From NCBI GenBank assembly GCA_024195265.1, contig JAJLRJ010000013.1, positions 5,000,612 through 5,064,611 of the forward strand: a stretch of DNA of 64,000 nucleotides, read 5' to 3'. The position numbers and the translations under genes were made by a program. Of this stretch, positions 33,044 through 44,917 are shown in pieces. This DNA is from Dendrophyllia cribrosa. Its lineage: Eukaryota; Cnidaria; Anthozoa; Scleractinia; Dendrophylliidae. Positions within the stretch are counted from its first letter, which is position 1, and each line of letters begins with the position of its first letter. The notes beneath the pieces are model-generated. The model worked only from the letters and a program-made list of their open reading frames with translations. It made no database searches and was not told the DNA's origin.

Positions 33044-33603
33044 AGGGTCCTGAAGGGGCGGGGTACCAATCCCATTTCCCAGCCCAATTTTTTTCCAAAT
33101 CCCATTCACACTAGCAGAATTCAGGAAAAATCCCAGTGTTTTTCATACCAGCTCTTTTCTATTCACATCCACATATCAGGTGATTTTCTCGTGCCACTTC
33201 ACATTCCTGTCGCCTGCAGGTAGTCTGACATCCCGCCACATTGTTTTTAACATGTAAATATGCATGCTCAGCGTTTTTTGGCTTGATTGCACCGCTGTAC
33301 ACAAATATCGTTGACCGCAAGACAAGGGAAAATAAAATATTCTGATATTCCTATCGTAGAATTGGCGTAAAATAGGCACTTTTAACAGTTTTCTGATGTT
33401 TGCCAAACTAAGGGAATTAGTTAGATTTAGTTAAGACCAGTAAAGCATTGACTGGACATGCTTAAAGACAACTGTCCCATTCCCATTTCGACGTTTTTTT
33501 TTTCCATTCCCAGTGAGCAGATCCCAGTCCCAGTGACTCAAATCCCATTTCCCAGGGCAAAAACAGGCCAATCCCAGTTCCCATTTTACCCCTTCAGGAC
33601 CCT
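33044..33603. repeat. MITE with AGGGTCCTGAAGGGG termini
   Basis: AGGGTCCTGAAGGGG at 33,044 is perfectly mirrored by CCCCTTCAGGACCCT ending at 33,603. The flanks are CAATGAAG and CAATAAAA, an imperfect 8-bp duplication. The left arm has a single CAATGAAA (reverse complement near 11,297-11,304), an empty site. The interior is rich in TCCCATTTCCCAG words. Confidence 0.7.
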
Positions 33604-33624
33604 CAATAAAATCCTATTTGAAAC

Positions 33625-33851
33625 TAGACTGCGAGCAGTCTCTTTCTTTAACAAATAATAGCTGCGGGAAAAGCGGGAAAAGCGAGCAATGAGTGGCTAG
33701 AAAAGCGAGTGCCAGTGAGCAGAAAAGGAAAAAGTGGGTCTTTTTGCTCCTCCTCCCCAATCCCTCCTCGTTTTTAGCCCCTATTTGCATAATTGTAACA
33801 ATCACTCGAGCCAATGATCTGGAACACAAAAGACTGACTGCTCGCAGTCTA
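33625..33851. repeat. MITE with TAGACTGCGAGCAGTC termini, 9-bp target duplication
   Basis: TAGACTGCGAGCAGTC is mirrored by GACTGCTCGCAGTCTA. The exact duplication ATTTGAAAC lies at 33,616-33,624 and 33,852-33,860. The left arm has the single uninterrupted site (GTTTCAAAT near 11,283). Nine-base duplications are typical of Mutator-like elements. The 227-bp element has no coding capacity. Confidence 0.75.
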
Positions 33852-33948
33852 ATTTGAAACACTTCCTAATTGTATGTTGCATTATTTCTCAATCACAACA
33901 TGCTGTGACATGCTAACTGCTTTGGAACTTGGGTTGTGGGATATCTAC

Positions 33949-34148
33949 CTGATAATGAGGTCCTCAGTACCAACAGTCCCAGTGGGTAATGACCAGGCTG
34001 TAGCTTGGGTATGAGCTGCTGTGGAACATGGATTAGAAATGGTGTCATGTATCCATCACAAATTCTGTCATGTTGAACATCTTTGAGGAAGTAGGTTTTA
34101 ATTCTTGGGCAATGATGGTGACAGTTACGATGATTAAAGACTGCACGA
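33949..34148 (-). CDS. Internal exon of unrecognised gene, right copy
   Basis: Reverse counterpart of 10,965-11,167, 200 bases, with a TTTTCCAG acceptor and a GTAGAT donor. It encodes AVFNHRNCHHHCPRIKTYF, then LKDVQHDRICDGYMTPFLIH and VPQQLIPKLQPGHYPLGL. Compared with the left copy it lost one codon and has roughly one substitution per six residues, but no stop. Downstream, the next exon (32,614-32,716) is frameshifted, so this copy may be decaying at its 3' end. The family is not recognised. Confidence 0.55.
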
Positions 34149-34387
34149 CTGGAAAAGAATAATGTCACATAATCAGTCTGTTTTATTTAAAGATTGAAAA
34201 TGAAACTTGATGGTATACACTAAACAAAATTATTAAAATGATCACTGTATGTAGGTTTTATGTTGGTTTTCCTCAAAGCTATGCACACGCTGACTCGTAT
34301 CAGCAGCAGAAATTGGAGTCACCCACGCAACTGTGTCCGGCAACCTAAAACATTAAAAATAATCTAACAGTAACCAAATCACATTTG

Positions 34388-34675
34388 TATAAAAGCCACT
34401 CTATGCCTTATGAAGGATACGATATGGGTGAAAAAATGTTTGCGTAAGGCATAGGGTGAGCTTAAACACGAATTTGCCAGAGCCGCCGAAGGGTGGGGAA
34501 ACTTGTAGAAACGGTCCAGCTGAGTAGACTTGTGAGAAGAGAAAGATTTTGCATGCAAGGGCGTATAAAAGGTCTTGAGAATCTCCCTAGGGATATCTCT
34601 GGCCAATAGAATGTCTGCCACGAGAGCATGTTGTTACCTGATAATTAATTTAAAACGTCATGCGGTGGCTTTTAC
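34388..34675. repeat. MITE with TATAAAAGCCAC termini
   Basis: TATAAAAGCCAC at 34,388 is mirrored by GTGGCTTTTA ending near 34,675. In the left arm the sequence near 10,735-10,760 reads through without it. An 80-codon frame inside is not conserved and is unlikely to be a gene. Confidence 0.5.
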
Positions 34676-34831
34676 GCGAATGAGAATAGTGACCATTTTC
34701 TTTATCCCAGCCTTTAATAAAGACATCCTTAGGGTTCACAAATAACCCTCATGAGGGAAAATCCTGTCGCGAGCTTTTAATTGGTTGGAGGCTACTATTC
34801 TCATAATCTGTGTGCAGTTGATCATGTAACT

Positions 34832-34971
34832 GTTGTGGTTCAAATTTTTCGTTGGTTAAAACATTTTGAAACCAGCTTGACTTTTGTATTCATGTCTCTT
34901 ATTATGGAAATTAAATAGAGACTGAAGCTGGTTTCAAAATTTTCAAACCAAAGAAACATTTGAACCACAAC
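34832..34971. repeat. Foldback MITE, GTTGTGGTTC family
   Basis: GTTGTGGTTCAAATTTTTC is mirrored by AACATTTGAACCACAAC. It is the mirrored-arm counterpart of the element at 10,460-10,588. Confidence 0.55.
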
Positions 34972-37900
34972 ATACATGTAGTCATATCGCTACATGTAGC
35001 TGCATGCCCAATTGACGAAAATTGATCATTGGATAGCAATCAATATAATCATTACATAATAATTGATAATAATTTTAAAATGGGTTATCATTGATTGTGG
35101 TTAAATTAATTAATGGCAATCTTACCACTTAAATTCTCTTAATTCATATTAATGTTGTTATTGAGATTAATCGATTTTTATTAATTTTATCAATTTTAAT
35201 CAGTTAGGTACAATACAAGACAAAATTACTTGAAACACTTCACTAAAAGTCCAGATTTGTCAGTTCAGAAATGTAGAGCACGTGCTGGCCATCTCCTCTC
35301 ACCCCAATGTTACTTCTCTCTCCCAAATGTTGCATTTGCATAAAATTTTTGGACTCTAGCATCTCGAACATTAACATTGAAGGGGAAAGAAGGGCAGAAA
35401 GCACATACCATTCCAACAGATGTGACTGATATTGTAGGTAAGCCTTCAATAGCCTAATGGCTTACAACTGCCGGAGCTTAACCTGGTTTATGCAGCAGGA
35501 AACAACTGAGAGTATTACTCCTCCCCCCTGGATGGGATGCTGGTCCATCATAAGGCCATCAAATTTCTGGTAATGGTGTGCATTTTTATTGGTTATTCAT
35601 TGCCACAAACAGGGTTGTCAAAAGGTGCGAGCGACATCACCAGCTACTGTGAGGTTTTCACCAGCTAAAAATCAGCCAATTAAAACACAAAAACAGAAAT
35701 AAAAGCTTTTTTAATGACACTTTGGATGTGCCGATTTTCGTTTGAGGACTTTTTTGCCTACCTTGACGTCCTGCGCCCATTCACTTTACTTTCGTGCTCA
35801 TTATATGTAATCTGATTAAATATTCACGGTTTGTTTTGTTAAATTAAGTGATGGTTTCCAACTTTGTTTGTTTACTACATGTATCTGGAATAAAATCTAT
35901 GTTACATGTATTTCACTTCAAAAAACTTTCTAACCTTGGAGTCTGGCCATAATATTATTATGCAATTAAAAATAAGCACTTTGGACTACATTCAAAAGGA
36001 ACTAAAAATTGTTCTATTTAACATGTGTAGTTTCAATTCGATGGAGTGTCAATTTATAAAATAAATTTTCCAGCAACATAAACACGTTCTCAGTAAGGAA
36101 ATTTCGACAACCTTACGCATCGGCATGAAAGTCGGAAGTTTGAAGGTACGAAAGACAAATTTAAAAACAATAAAACAGTGCTTTGCTGTCTTCACTCTTG
36201 CTAAGGTCTGATGTAAACAAATAAGAGTTACAGTACTACAGATCGCCCAAACTTTAAACAATTTCCCTGTGTGCTGTTTCTGATCGGAATATAGAATTTT
36301 TTCATGTGAGGTGTCTTGGAGTCTGGAATTTTTTTTGCGTAACTGTCTCGGAGTCTTGATTTTTTCAAAGCTATTATAATAATTTTAGAAAGGAACTTTT
36401 TAGTCCGGGTGGCTAATGAAAGATTTGAAGATTCTAGTACTCATACAAGCTCTTCGAGCCAATTTCAATCTTGGCCTCGCATTTTATAAAGTCAAAAAAC
36501 AGACTTCCAGAGAAAAATGCTAGTCTTGAATTAATAATTCGTCAGTTCTCTCACTTGGGGGAGATAAGTAAAACTACTGAGTGTGACTTTGACACTGATG
36601 ATGAATTTTAAAGAATACAGGAATTTCACACTCCTTATCACATTTTTCTAAAACAAGAATTGTAATAATTTTTATTGGAAGTTTTCTATAATTTCATGAG
36701 ATACCTGTTACTTATTTCAATTACACTCTAAAAGTTGGCTAGACATATGTTTATCATGTCAGATTTGTTCATTGATAAATATATGGACAATAGTAGAAGT
36801 TAAATCAATGATTTGTGATTCTTATTTCTTGCTGTAAATAAGCAATGATGAAATTAACATTAAACAAGGACATTCATAGATGTTACAGTCCCTGAGCCAG
36901 TGTGGTACCTTTGAAATAATGCAATATATATCAAGTTATTAAAATGATAAATTAAATATGTTTTATTGCTGCTTCTAAGTTGTTAGAATTGCCTTGAGGT
37001 GAGGCCATTTCAATTAGTGTGAAATCCCCAGACCCCTCGCCTGTAGAGGGGCCTCCGGCCCCCGATGACGTTTAATTCAATTTAAAATTAAAATTAAAAA
37101 AAATAATAATAAAATAAAATAAATTAAAAGTTTGCTTTTAATTGTTTGGTGTTGTAGTGTAATGAAAACGGAAAAAAAAGTGAGGAATAAACAGCTGCCG
37201 ACAAGCACAAGATTTGCATGTTATGAAAACAATGCTCTTATATTTTGAATCTTGCTCAATTTGCACCACTGATATTAACGTCACATCTTGAATCTTTAAA
37301 ATATTTTGTGGATTGATAGACATTTAAAACGGCTTGCTAAAGAAAAAGTAAATCAAGCTGATGAATAACACACATTTTTATTGATACATGGGCATTCCAT
37401 CAATCCAATCTTATATTATTTGTTCAGAAAAATCATAATTGTCTGTCACTGAATCGAACCGAACAGCATTTTACAAACAAACTTTCCAAGAGTTCTTATT
37501 CTGTACTTCTCGCTAAAGTAAAGAAGTGGCCTTGAATCTCTTTTACTTCTCGAGTCATCAAGATTTTAAGCTAGATCTGTGGGAAGAAAAGGATGCTATC
37601 ACTAAACCCTTTTAGTTTCGGGAATGATGCTGGCTTCGCAATTACTGCTAATGTAAACAAGCACCTACATGAGATACTTATCTTTTTTGATCTTGCTTGT
37701 TTCACAATAGGCAAATATTTTTTGTTTGAAAAATTACAATAAATTTGCTTCACTGTCAATCTAAGCTGCTGTTATCAAAATTTTGAGTTATTACATGTAC
37801 ATTGTATAAAATTCACAGATCTTGCTCACTTTGATCCAAGGTGAACAGAGCGGCCTTCGACAAGCATTAAGGTTCATATTTCAAATCTTGCTTGATTTGT

Positions 37901-38869
37901 AAACACCGCCGATATAAATATCACGACTTGAATCTTTAAAATATTTTGTTGATTGATCGAGAGGTAAAACTGCCTTTTATAGAAAAAGTAAACAAGTACA
38001 ACTCAGCAGTTTTTGGTCAAAATGATAGAGGATGTGCTTTTTAATTTGCTGAATGCAAAGTACATCTGGGCAGTTGTTTCTGTTATTATCACTTCTGGCT
38101 GAGAAATTTTTGATATGTGATTGGCTAAGACAAGTAGTATGTGTGTTTGAAAATGTGGTATCTATAAAGGGGGCTGATTGTACAATATACATGTACATTA
38201 TTGTAGTAGTAATCTTGGTCCTCGTGTCTTTAGTGCAATAATTTTTCTAGTCATGTATAATTTATTATATGCTTTAGCATAAATATTCAATATGAAATTC
38301 CAGGTTTATAATATTATCTTATTTTTTGTTGGGCAAGGGTGGTAAGCAGTAACGAGATTGTACAGGAAGGAAGGAAGGAAGGTTTTTTGGAGGAGGTGGT
38401 CATTTCAATACCTACAAACATCAAATACAAATTTATATGTATTTTTCTTCATAAAATAATCTTTGTTAATAATTTATTATAATTCATATTTCTGCACAAA
38501 GAATGCTTTCTTTTTTTGGATAAGATGAGTACATGTGTTCATGTATACTGTCATGTACACTGTACATGCTGGCATGCATTCACTCACCCTGCCGTTGAGT
38601 ACTTTCATAATTTGTCTCCAACCCTATGGTTGTGAAAATGATAACTAAGCTTAAATATTATGATTTGTTTAAAGTTACTGTAGGCTCAGGGTTGAAGACT
38701 AAACATTAGGAGCATGCAGCCTGTTGGGCGTGCACTCAGCTCACCCAGATTTACTCGTTTTCACCTGCCCCAAAACAAAATCTTTCTCCAGCCCCCAACA
38801 AACAAACAAACAAATTTCCATAAGAGAATAAGAATTTGATATTGAAATAATTAAGCTGAAGTACATGTA
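34972..38869. other. AT-rich non-coding sequence of the right arm
   Basis: No convincing exon. 35,010-35,210 is a very AT-rich run of ATTAAT and TTGAT words. A segment around TGAATCTTTAAAATATTTTG occurs twice in direct orientation (37,230-37,350 and 37,860-38,000), and both match the reverse complement of 8,330-8,430, so the right arm has an internal duplication. A purine run GGAAGGAAGGAAGG lies at about 38,366-38,385. TACATGTA-type palindromes are frequent (38,530-38,570). Confidence 0.35.
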
Positions 38870-38935
38870 ATTTATTGGGAGCTGAGCCGATCTTGTTCTT
38901 TCGGGGGTTTTCACCACGTGGTAGAATTTGTCACC
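38870..38935 (-). CDS. Candidate exon 3 region, right copy
   Basis: After a TTTTTAG acceptor the frame begins GDKFYHVVKTPERTRSAQLP. It matches the left segment at 8,100 except for a missing block of about 30 bases. The acceptor and flank are conserved; coding status is uncertain. Confidence 0.25.
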
Positions 38936-40099
38936 CTAAAAATGACAGAATAGACCAATTTACAGTTGTCTACTTAGTAACCTGGCCTTTGTGTAGAAAT
39001 GAGGCTGGAGTTGACCTTGTCTTGATAGAAACCTTCCTTCTTTTTATATGTAAATCATGTTGTTCTTTATGCTAACAAACATGATTTACATATACATGTA
39101 AAGGTTTGTATCGGAACAAAGTCAACTCCAACCTCACTTTCACTCAAAGGCCAGGCTACTAAGCACACAACTGTAAAATGGTCTATTGTTTACGACGGAG
39201 AGAAAGGGAAACGAATATGAAGTCAGATCCGAGACTAAATTGGTCTTTCGACTCATCACGCTGTTTTGCTTGTTCGTCTCGTGTACTGAGGTCGTCTCGT
39301 CAACCTCCGAGATCGAATCGTCTTGAAATTGCTCCAAGTCGTCTCATTGTTACTGAGTTTGTCCCGTGGACTCTCCAGTTCGACTCGTAGTGCTTCACTC
39401 TCGAGGTCGTCTCGACGACTGTCCAGTTCAACTTGTTGTGCTTCACTCTCGAGGTCGTCTCGTCAACTTCTGAGATAGACTCGTCTTCCCACAGACACCC
39501 CAAGCTCAGTGTGAGAGTCAGTTACATGTGGTACCATATTCATAATAATTTTTATTAACATGGCTGCAAATATAAAGATTTGTATGGGAATCTCGATAAT
39601 AGATTCAAGAAGATAATTGATTTGCAAAATTTCTCAATAAAAAAGCCGTACCTTATTTTCATGGTGTGTTGCTTGCTTCCTGTGTGGTTATTTTCCTGAT
39701 TTAATGCGATTTAAGCTATTTCTTTGTTCCCCATGTTTCCACTAAAAAAAAATAGGCAGTCTACATTATGACTGCATGTAGCTTACTGCGCCTGTTATTA
39801 CTTACAGTGTAGATTACAGTATTTTATCACGCTGGGCACTTATTAACCTTTTCTATCTTCAGGATAGGTGCTTATGAAATTTGCACCATTATCAGCAAGT
39901 GTAGTCTGTTTATTTTGAAACAAAACAATAAATGGTAACAATGAAACGTGAAGGTGTAACTAAGCAACATTTCTGTAAAAAAATCTGAAGAAAACGCCGT
40001 CTCTGGGGAAGTATCTTATTAGTACTTATTATTGCAGCTGAAAGAACCACATGGACATTGTGGAAAATTCCAATGAATCCAGAGATTCTAAGCCAGTGA

Positions 40100-41490
40100 A
40101 TAAAACACGTAGTGGCTATTCATACAGCACCCGTACGTGGACTTCGATTTGCTATTCATACGGGAGTCCAAAACTTTCGACAATTTTCGATGCTATTCTT
40201 CACTTTTGTTGGTCCACAATATTAAATGTTCGTTTAGTTTTTCGAAGTGCTTCTGGTAAGCGATGTTCATTTGGCTCAGACTAGGGTAGGGCCTACCAGT
40301 GGTTAATTTCTTTAAAAAAAAATCCTAAAAAATAAATAAATAATTCCTCTTGAATACCGTAAAATTTCTGTGTTGTCTGTTCCAGTCTTGTACCGCTGCG
40401 TACAACTTAAAGACAGGGAGTTTGTATTAAACGAAGGGGTAGACTATTAAAAGGTCCGTGTTTGTTTTTGGGTCGAACAAAAAACACACGCACCTTTTAA
40501 TAGTCGACCCCTCCATTTAATACAAAGTTCCAGGGCTCGAGACTTACAGTAGCCAACTAGCCAAAGTCTAGTAAAAATTCAGTTTTGGCTACTAGATTTT
40601 CGCTTTCACAAGCCATTCTGGTTAGTTTAATGAAATGGTAATGCACCGGACAGAAATGAAACTGGAAATCATTTCCGATAAATCGCAATTTATGTAAATC
40701 GAGAGAACAGAAACTAAAACATAGACTGCAAACAGCGTCATATTATTTAATGCTATAAAGAACGATTTCCCTTTTTTGTTACAAAAGCAACGAAGGAAAG
40801 AATCAAACTGCTTTGAGCTGTGATTTATTATGCGTGAAATCAAGCGGAACTTCTAAGCATCACGTTCATTTAGCATAAACAATGAGGTCAAAGAGGTCGC
40901 ATACACTTTTTCCAAAAAGAAAATATATTTCTTGTTCGAGAGTTTGAATGATTTTGAAATTGAGTTGATTTTTATATTTACAAATTCAAAATAAGTTAAA
41001 ATGGAGCAAAATATGTTCAATTCAGTTGAAAGAAGCTAAATGTCATCAATTAAGTTCATCACGTCTATTTATACCATGAGGATCAGAAGTCATCGTGGAT
41101 CTATAAGATGGGCCTCGCATGCCTTAATTAATGGCATTAATTTTACTTTCTTTCTTGCCAATCATTTTCTGTTATTCTGTTATGTCATATTTCAAAAGTT
41201 TTACATGAAACGGTCCTTTTATATATGTATTCATTTTTGTCTTCTAGCCTGCCTTCGTAGAAGGTTTGTTTTGCAAACCGAAATATCGGGCAAATATATT
41301 CAACTGTTTGCTTTTCTATTTCACTTCTGTCTCAATCTCTTCTCCTTGCCGTAAGAATCAGTTTGGCATTTTTAAAGTATACTATTTTTTTCTGAAGTAT
41401 TTTGACTCCCCCCTTACACCCATATGAATAGCAAATCGAAGTCCGCGCACGGGTGCCGAACGAATAGCCACTGTGAATAACTGAGAGAAT
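40100..41490. repeat. Inverted-repeat element nested in the 3.6-kb foldback
   Basis: AGTGGCTATTCATACAGCAC and GACTTCGATTTGCTATTCAT near 40,110-40,165 are mirrored at 41,420-41,480. Inside lie a hairpin at about 40,445-40,505 (TATTAAAAGGT and ACCTTTTAATA) and a CTGAAGAAG-like 3' hairpin with GTTTGTTTTGCAAACCGAAA at about 41,260. Confidence 0.5.
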
Positions 41491-42434
41491 ATAGGCCATC
41501 TAATGTTAGAGCCTTGCTTCCATGTCAACATGGTCACGTGACCTTGTTAACTATCATTATGACTATTGTCATGTTAGATATCTTCCCATAATAAATCTGA
41601 GCAAGTTTGGTGACATTTGGTTGCAATTAACGATAGTTACGAGCAATTTAAGTCTCAGCCTCGTTTCCATGCTGAGCCATACGGGGCCTATTTTTAAACC
41701 ACCATAGCAGCTGCCGGTGCAAGTCGCAAAATTGCCGACAACATTTTCTGTGTTCCTAAGGGTCCCCTTGACACTTCTAGATAGGTGGCTTGTTATCTTC
41801 AAGAAAATCCCACGGGATTACAGATGCTCCCTGACTAAGAGTTTGTTGTGGGCTCGGATTCTATTGTTACACACACTCACTCACTCACTCAGAAGGACAG
41901 CATAGTAGCTTACGCCTCTGAGACAGTAGGCTACAAAAAAAGCTCTCTCTTTATGAGTGGAAACATGGGGAACAAAGAAATAGCTTAAATTGCATTAAAT
42001 CAGGAAAATAACCACACAGGAAGTAAGCAACACACATTGAAAGTAAGGTACGGCTTTTTTATTGAGAAATTTTGCGAATAATTATCTTCTTGAATCTATT
42101 ACCAGGATTCCCATACAAATCCTTATATTTGCAGCCATGTTGATATTACGAAATAATTATGGTACCACACGTACCTGACTCTCACACTGAGCTTGGGGTG
42201 CCTGTGGGACGACGAGTCGATCTCAGGAGTCGACGAGACGACCTCGAGAGTGAAACACGACGATTCGAACTGGAGAGTCGACGAGACGACCTCGAGAGTG
42301 AAGCACGACGAGTCGGGAGACAATTTACCACGGGCGTAGAAAGAGGGTCGCACACCTTATTGAGACTTATATAACGTAATGTCGACACTTAGAATTTTAT
42401 TTTCAATAAATTTTTAAGTGTAAAAAAGAAAATC

Positions 42435-42530
42435 TAAAATCCCCACTCAGGATTGAACCTGTGACCTTAGCTAGGCTTAGGCTTACATAGCCTACTGTAC
42501 CATTGTACCACCTAGCTTCTCGGGTTGCTT
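42435..42530 (-). ncRNA. tRNA-like SINE head
   Basis: On the minus strand an A-box-like TAGGTGGTACAATGGTAC is followed about 45 bases later by a perfect B-box core, GGTTCAATCC, then GAGTGGGGATTTT. Spacing is close to that of a tRNA. Clover-leaf pairing was not verified. The counterpart left arm of the foldback lacks this segment, so it inserted after the foldback arms formed. Confidence 0.45.
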
Positions 42531-42843
42531 AGTCCTAAATTTAACTATATAAACTCCTACCCCTAACCTCAACTGAAAGCTAACCAGTTACTCCATTATA
42601 TAAATCTCAATAAGGTGTTCGACCCTCCCTCTACGCCCGTGGTAAATTGTCTTCCCGACGAGTCGAACTGGAGAGACGACAAGACGAACTCAGTAACAAC
42701 GAGACGACTTGGAGCAATTTCAAGACGATTCGATGAGTCGAAAGTCGACGAGACGAACAAGCAAAACGGCTCGACGAGTCGACTGACCAATTTAGTCTCG
42801 GATCTGACTTCATAAACGGAACCATACGCAAATGACCTTTTTG

Positions 42844-44525
42844 TACGGTGGCCCAAAAGCGTCACGGCAATTTCAATTTGCTAACGGCAGTTTCAATTTG
42901 CTCACGGCAATTTCAACTTCGCTCACGGCAATTTCAATTTGCTCACAGCAACTTCAACTTCACTCACGGCAGTTTCAATTTGCTTATGGCAACTTCAATT
43001 TGCTCACGGCAATTTCAACTTCGTTCACGGCAGTTTCAATTTGCTCACGGCAATTTCAACTTCGCTCAAGGGGCTATGTCACTAGATATGTCACGCAGGC
43101 GGGCCGACGTCAAACAAATTCACGCTACCGCCGTGGAATCGGGCAAAATCCTTCAATTCTGCCGTTCTGTGTACTCCGAAAGGTCTCTGATTTTTCCCAC
43201 ATATAAATAGTAGATTTGTCTTGATTTCATTTCGGTTATTTCCCCAATTCTGTAATCATACGCCTCAGGACATGTCAGTCAGTATCTCAATGTCTAGAAG
43301 TTGCATTCAGCTGTCGTGAAAAGCTTAAAGATCTCGACAAAACAGACGCATGAGAACTGTCACAATCCAAGTGATTACACAACAACCCTTTCTTCCCACG
43401 CTAGGGTTTTCAACGTCTAAAATTACACATGATTACAAAATAAACTAAACAGCTATCAGTTGACAGATCTTGACAGATCTGCTCAAAGTTCTTTTAGTCA
43501 CGCAAGGGTCACACAGTCACCTAAGTTCTCCACACAGCTTTATAACAATCAGTTGAGCATGGATGAAGGTTCTTCTTTGGTGCTGATTGCTGTGGAATCA
43601 ACCCAAAAGTTGTCTTATTTTTCTCTCTTCTACGAAAGTAATGTGCTTTCAACGCTCTAACGGAATTTATAATAACAAACGCAAGCGATATCAAGGTCAA
43701 GCCTAGGTCACGTACGCGAAGAGTTCTAGCTGCCGTAGTTGATCTGTTTTGAATGAAGTCCAGACATTTTCATTGCTCTTTCTCAAGCGAATCAGTAAAA
43801 AAACCTACAAAATATTGGCTTTGTCTGTGGTAATAACAAATTACAAAGCGAAATTTTCCAAGCCGGCTAGGTTTTAACACTGAAGCATGCCACTTTTGTC
43901 GATAGAAATTTCGATCCTTTCCGCTTGAAGCTAAGCGTGTGTTTCTTTGGAAGACATTATTTGAACATTTTAGCACTTTCTTCTCTTGGCTGAATTGAGT
44001 ATATTTCTAAATGTGAGCGCTTACGTTTCCTGCACATTCCTTCTTAAGTTCGGAATGGATGCTATATAGGACATATAGATCAGTGCGCATTTCTTGATTA
44101 TATCCTCTGCCATATTTCTGAGTGCCAGAGTGCTTATAAGTATTTGTGTTAATCGTACACAAGGTTTTGAAATGAGGTTGAGCGGGATTTTGCCGGCGAG
44201 AACAAGGTTTGTGGATGATCAAGAAGCTGTGAGATGTTTTGTGGAAGTTGTGGTGCTTCCACGAACAATGTGCTGAAAAATGAACTAACTCACGATGCAC
44301 TTGGGGCGCCGTGAGCAAAGTTGAAATTGCCGTGAGCAAATTGAAATTGCCGTGAGTGAAGTTGAAATTGCCGTGAGCAAGTTGAAACTGCCGTGAGCAA
44401 ATTTGAAATTGCGTGAGCAAATTGAAATTGCCGTGAGGACCCGTGAGCGAAGTTGAAATTGCCGTGAGCAAATTGAAACTGCCGTAAGCAAATTGAAATT
44501 GCCGTGACACTTTTGGGCCACCGTA
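42844..44525. mobile_element. 1.68-kb foldback element with tandem repeats in its terminal arms
   Basis: The ends TACGGTGGCCCAAAAG and CTTTTGGGCCACCGTA are followed inward by about eleven copies of a 20/21-bp repeat (TTTCAATTTGCTCACGGCAA and a CTTCGCTC variant) at 42,865-43,075 and, reversed, at 44,300-44,510. The exact 6-bp duplication TTTTTG flanks it (42,838-42,843 and 44,526-44,531). The left gene arm has the single uninterrupted site (CAAAAA near 8,032). The 1.2-kb middle has no recognisable transposase. The architecture matches the foldback/Galileo style of element. Confidence 0.8.
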
Positions 44526-44569
44526 TTTTTGCTACTAGTAAGACGCATAAATTGAAGACTTAAGCTTAC

Positions 44570-44633
44570 CTTGTTTTAAAATAAGCTTGACATCTTCGGA
44601 CCGCTTCAGAGCACAGCGTCAAGACACTGAATT
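44570..44633 (-). CDS. Candidate exon 2, right copy (open)
   Basis: Between a TTTAG acceptor and a GTAAGCTT donor on the minus strand. Read in phase with exon 1 it stays open: FSVLTLCSEAVRRCQAYFKT. The left counterpart is broken by indels. The donor continues into GTAAGCTTAAGTC, the empty TTAA site for the MITE found in the left arm. Confidence 0.35.
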
Positions 44634-44745
44634 CTAAACGGAAACAAAACAAATGCATTTGCCACTATTTAAACATCAGTAAAATATAGTTCCTATAAAC
44701 CCAATTAATTTACGCTAAAAACCATACAAATTAATCGCTACAAAC

Positions 44746-44800
44746 CTTCGAAAATAGACGAAACATGCGAGAAACAGAACCACGAGACGCGGCGCGCCAT
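44746..44800 (-). CDS. Candidate exon 1, right copy
   Basis: ATG at 44,800, 18 codons reading MARRVSWFCFSHVSSIFE, donor GTTTGTAGCG. Its length, start and donor match the left copy at 7,406-7,460. Upstream similarity between the arms ends at about 44,837, where a TTAA-type MITE begins. Confidence 0.35.
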
Positions 44801-44917
44801 CTTTGAATTCGGTGTTAGTTCCCAGCTCTCGCTCCTAAAGGGGCATTGTGTTTTGGACAAAATACACTAAGGGAAAGCAAGGCTGATAAACGGTACGGAA
44901 ACGACGGACCATTTTTT

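Larger units (their letters stand above)
39214..42813. mobile_element. 3.6-kb foldback element with long repeat-rich arms
   Basis: The arms 39,214-39,745 and 41,955-42,813 are reverse complements (outer ends ATGAAGTCAGATCCGAGAC and complement). The flanking AAACG at 39,209-39,213 and 42,814-42,818 is a 5-bp target duplication, and the left gene arm keeps the single site (CGTTT near 8,057). Within both arms is a tandem repeat built on CTCGAGAGTGAAGCACGACG and GAGTCGACGAGACGACC. The middle holds no transposase; it contains another inverted pair at about 40,100-40,180 and 41,410-41,490. The right arm carries a tRNA-like SINE head. Confidence 0.75.
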
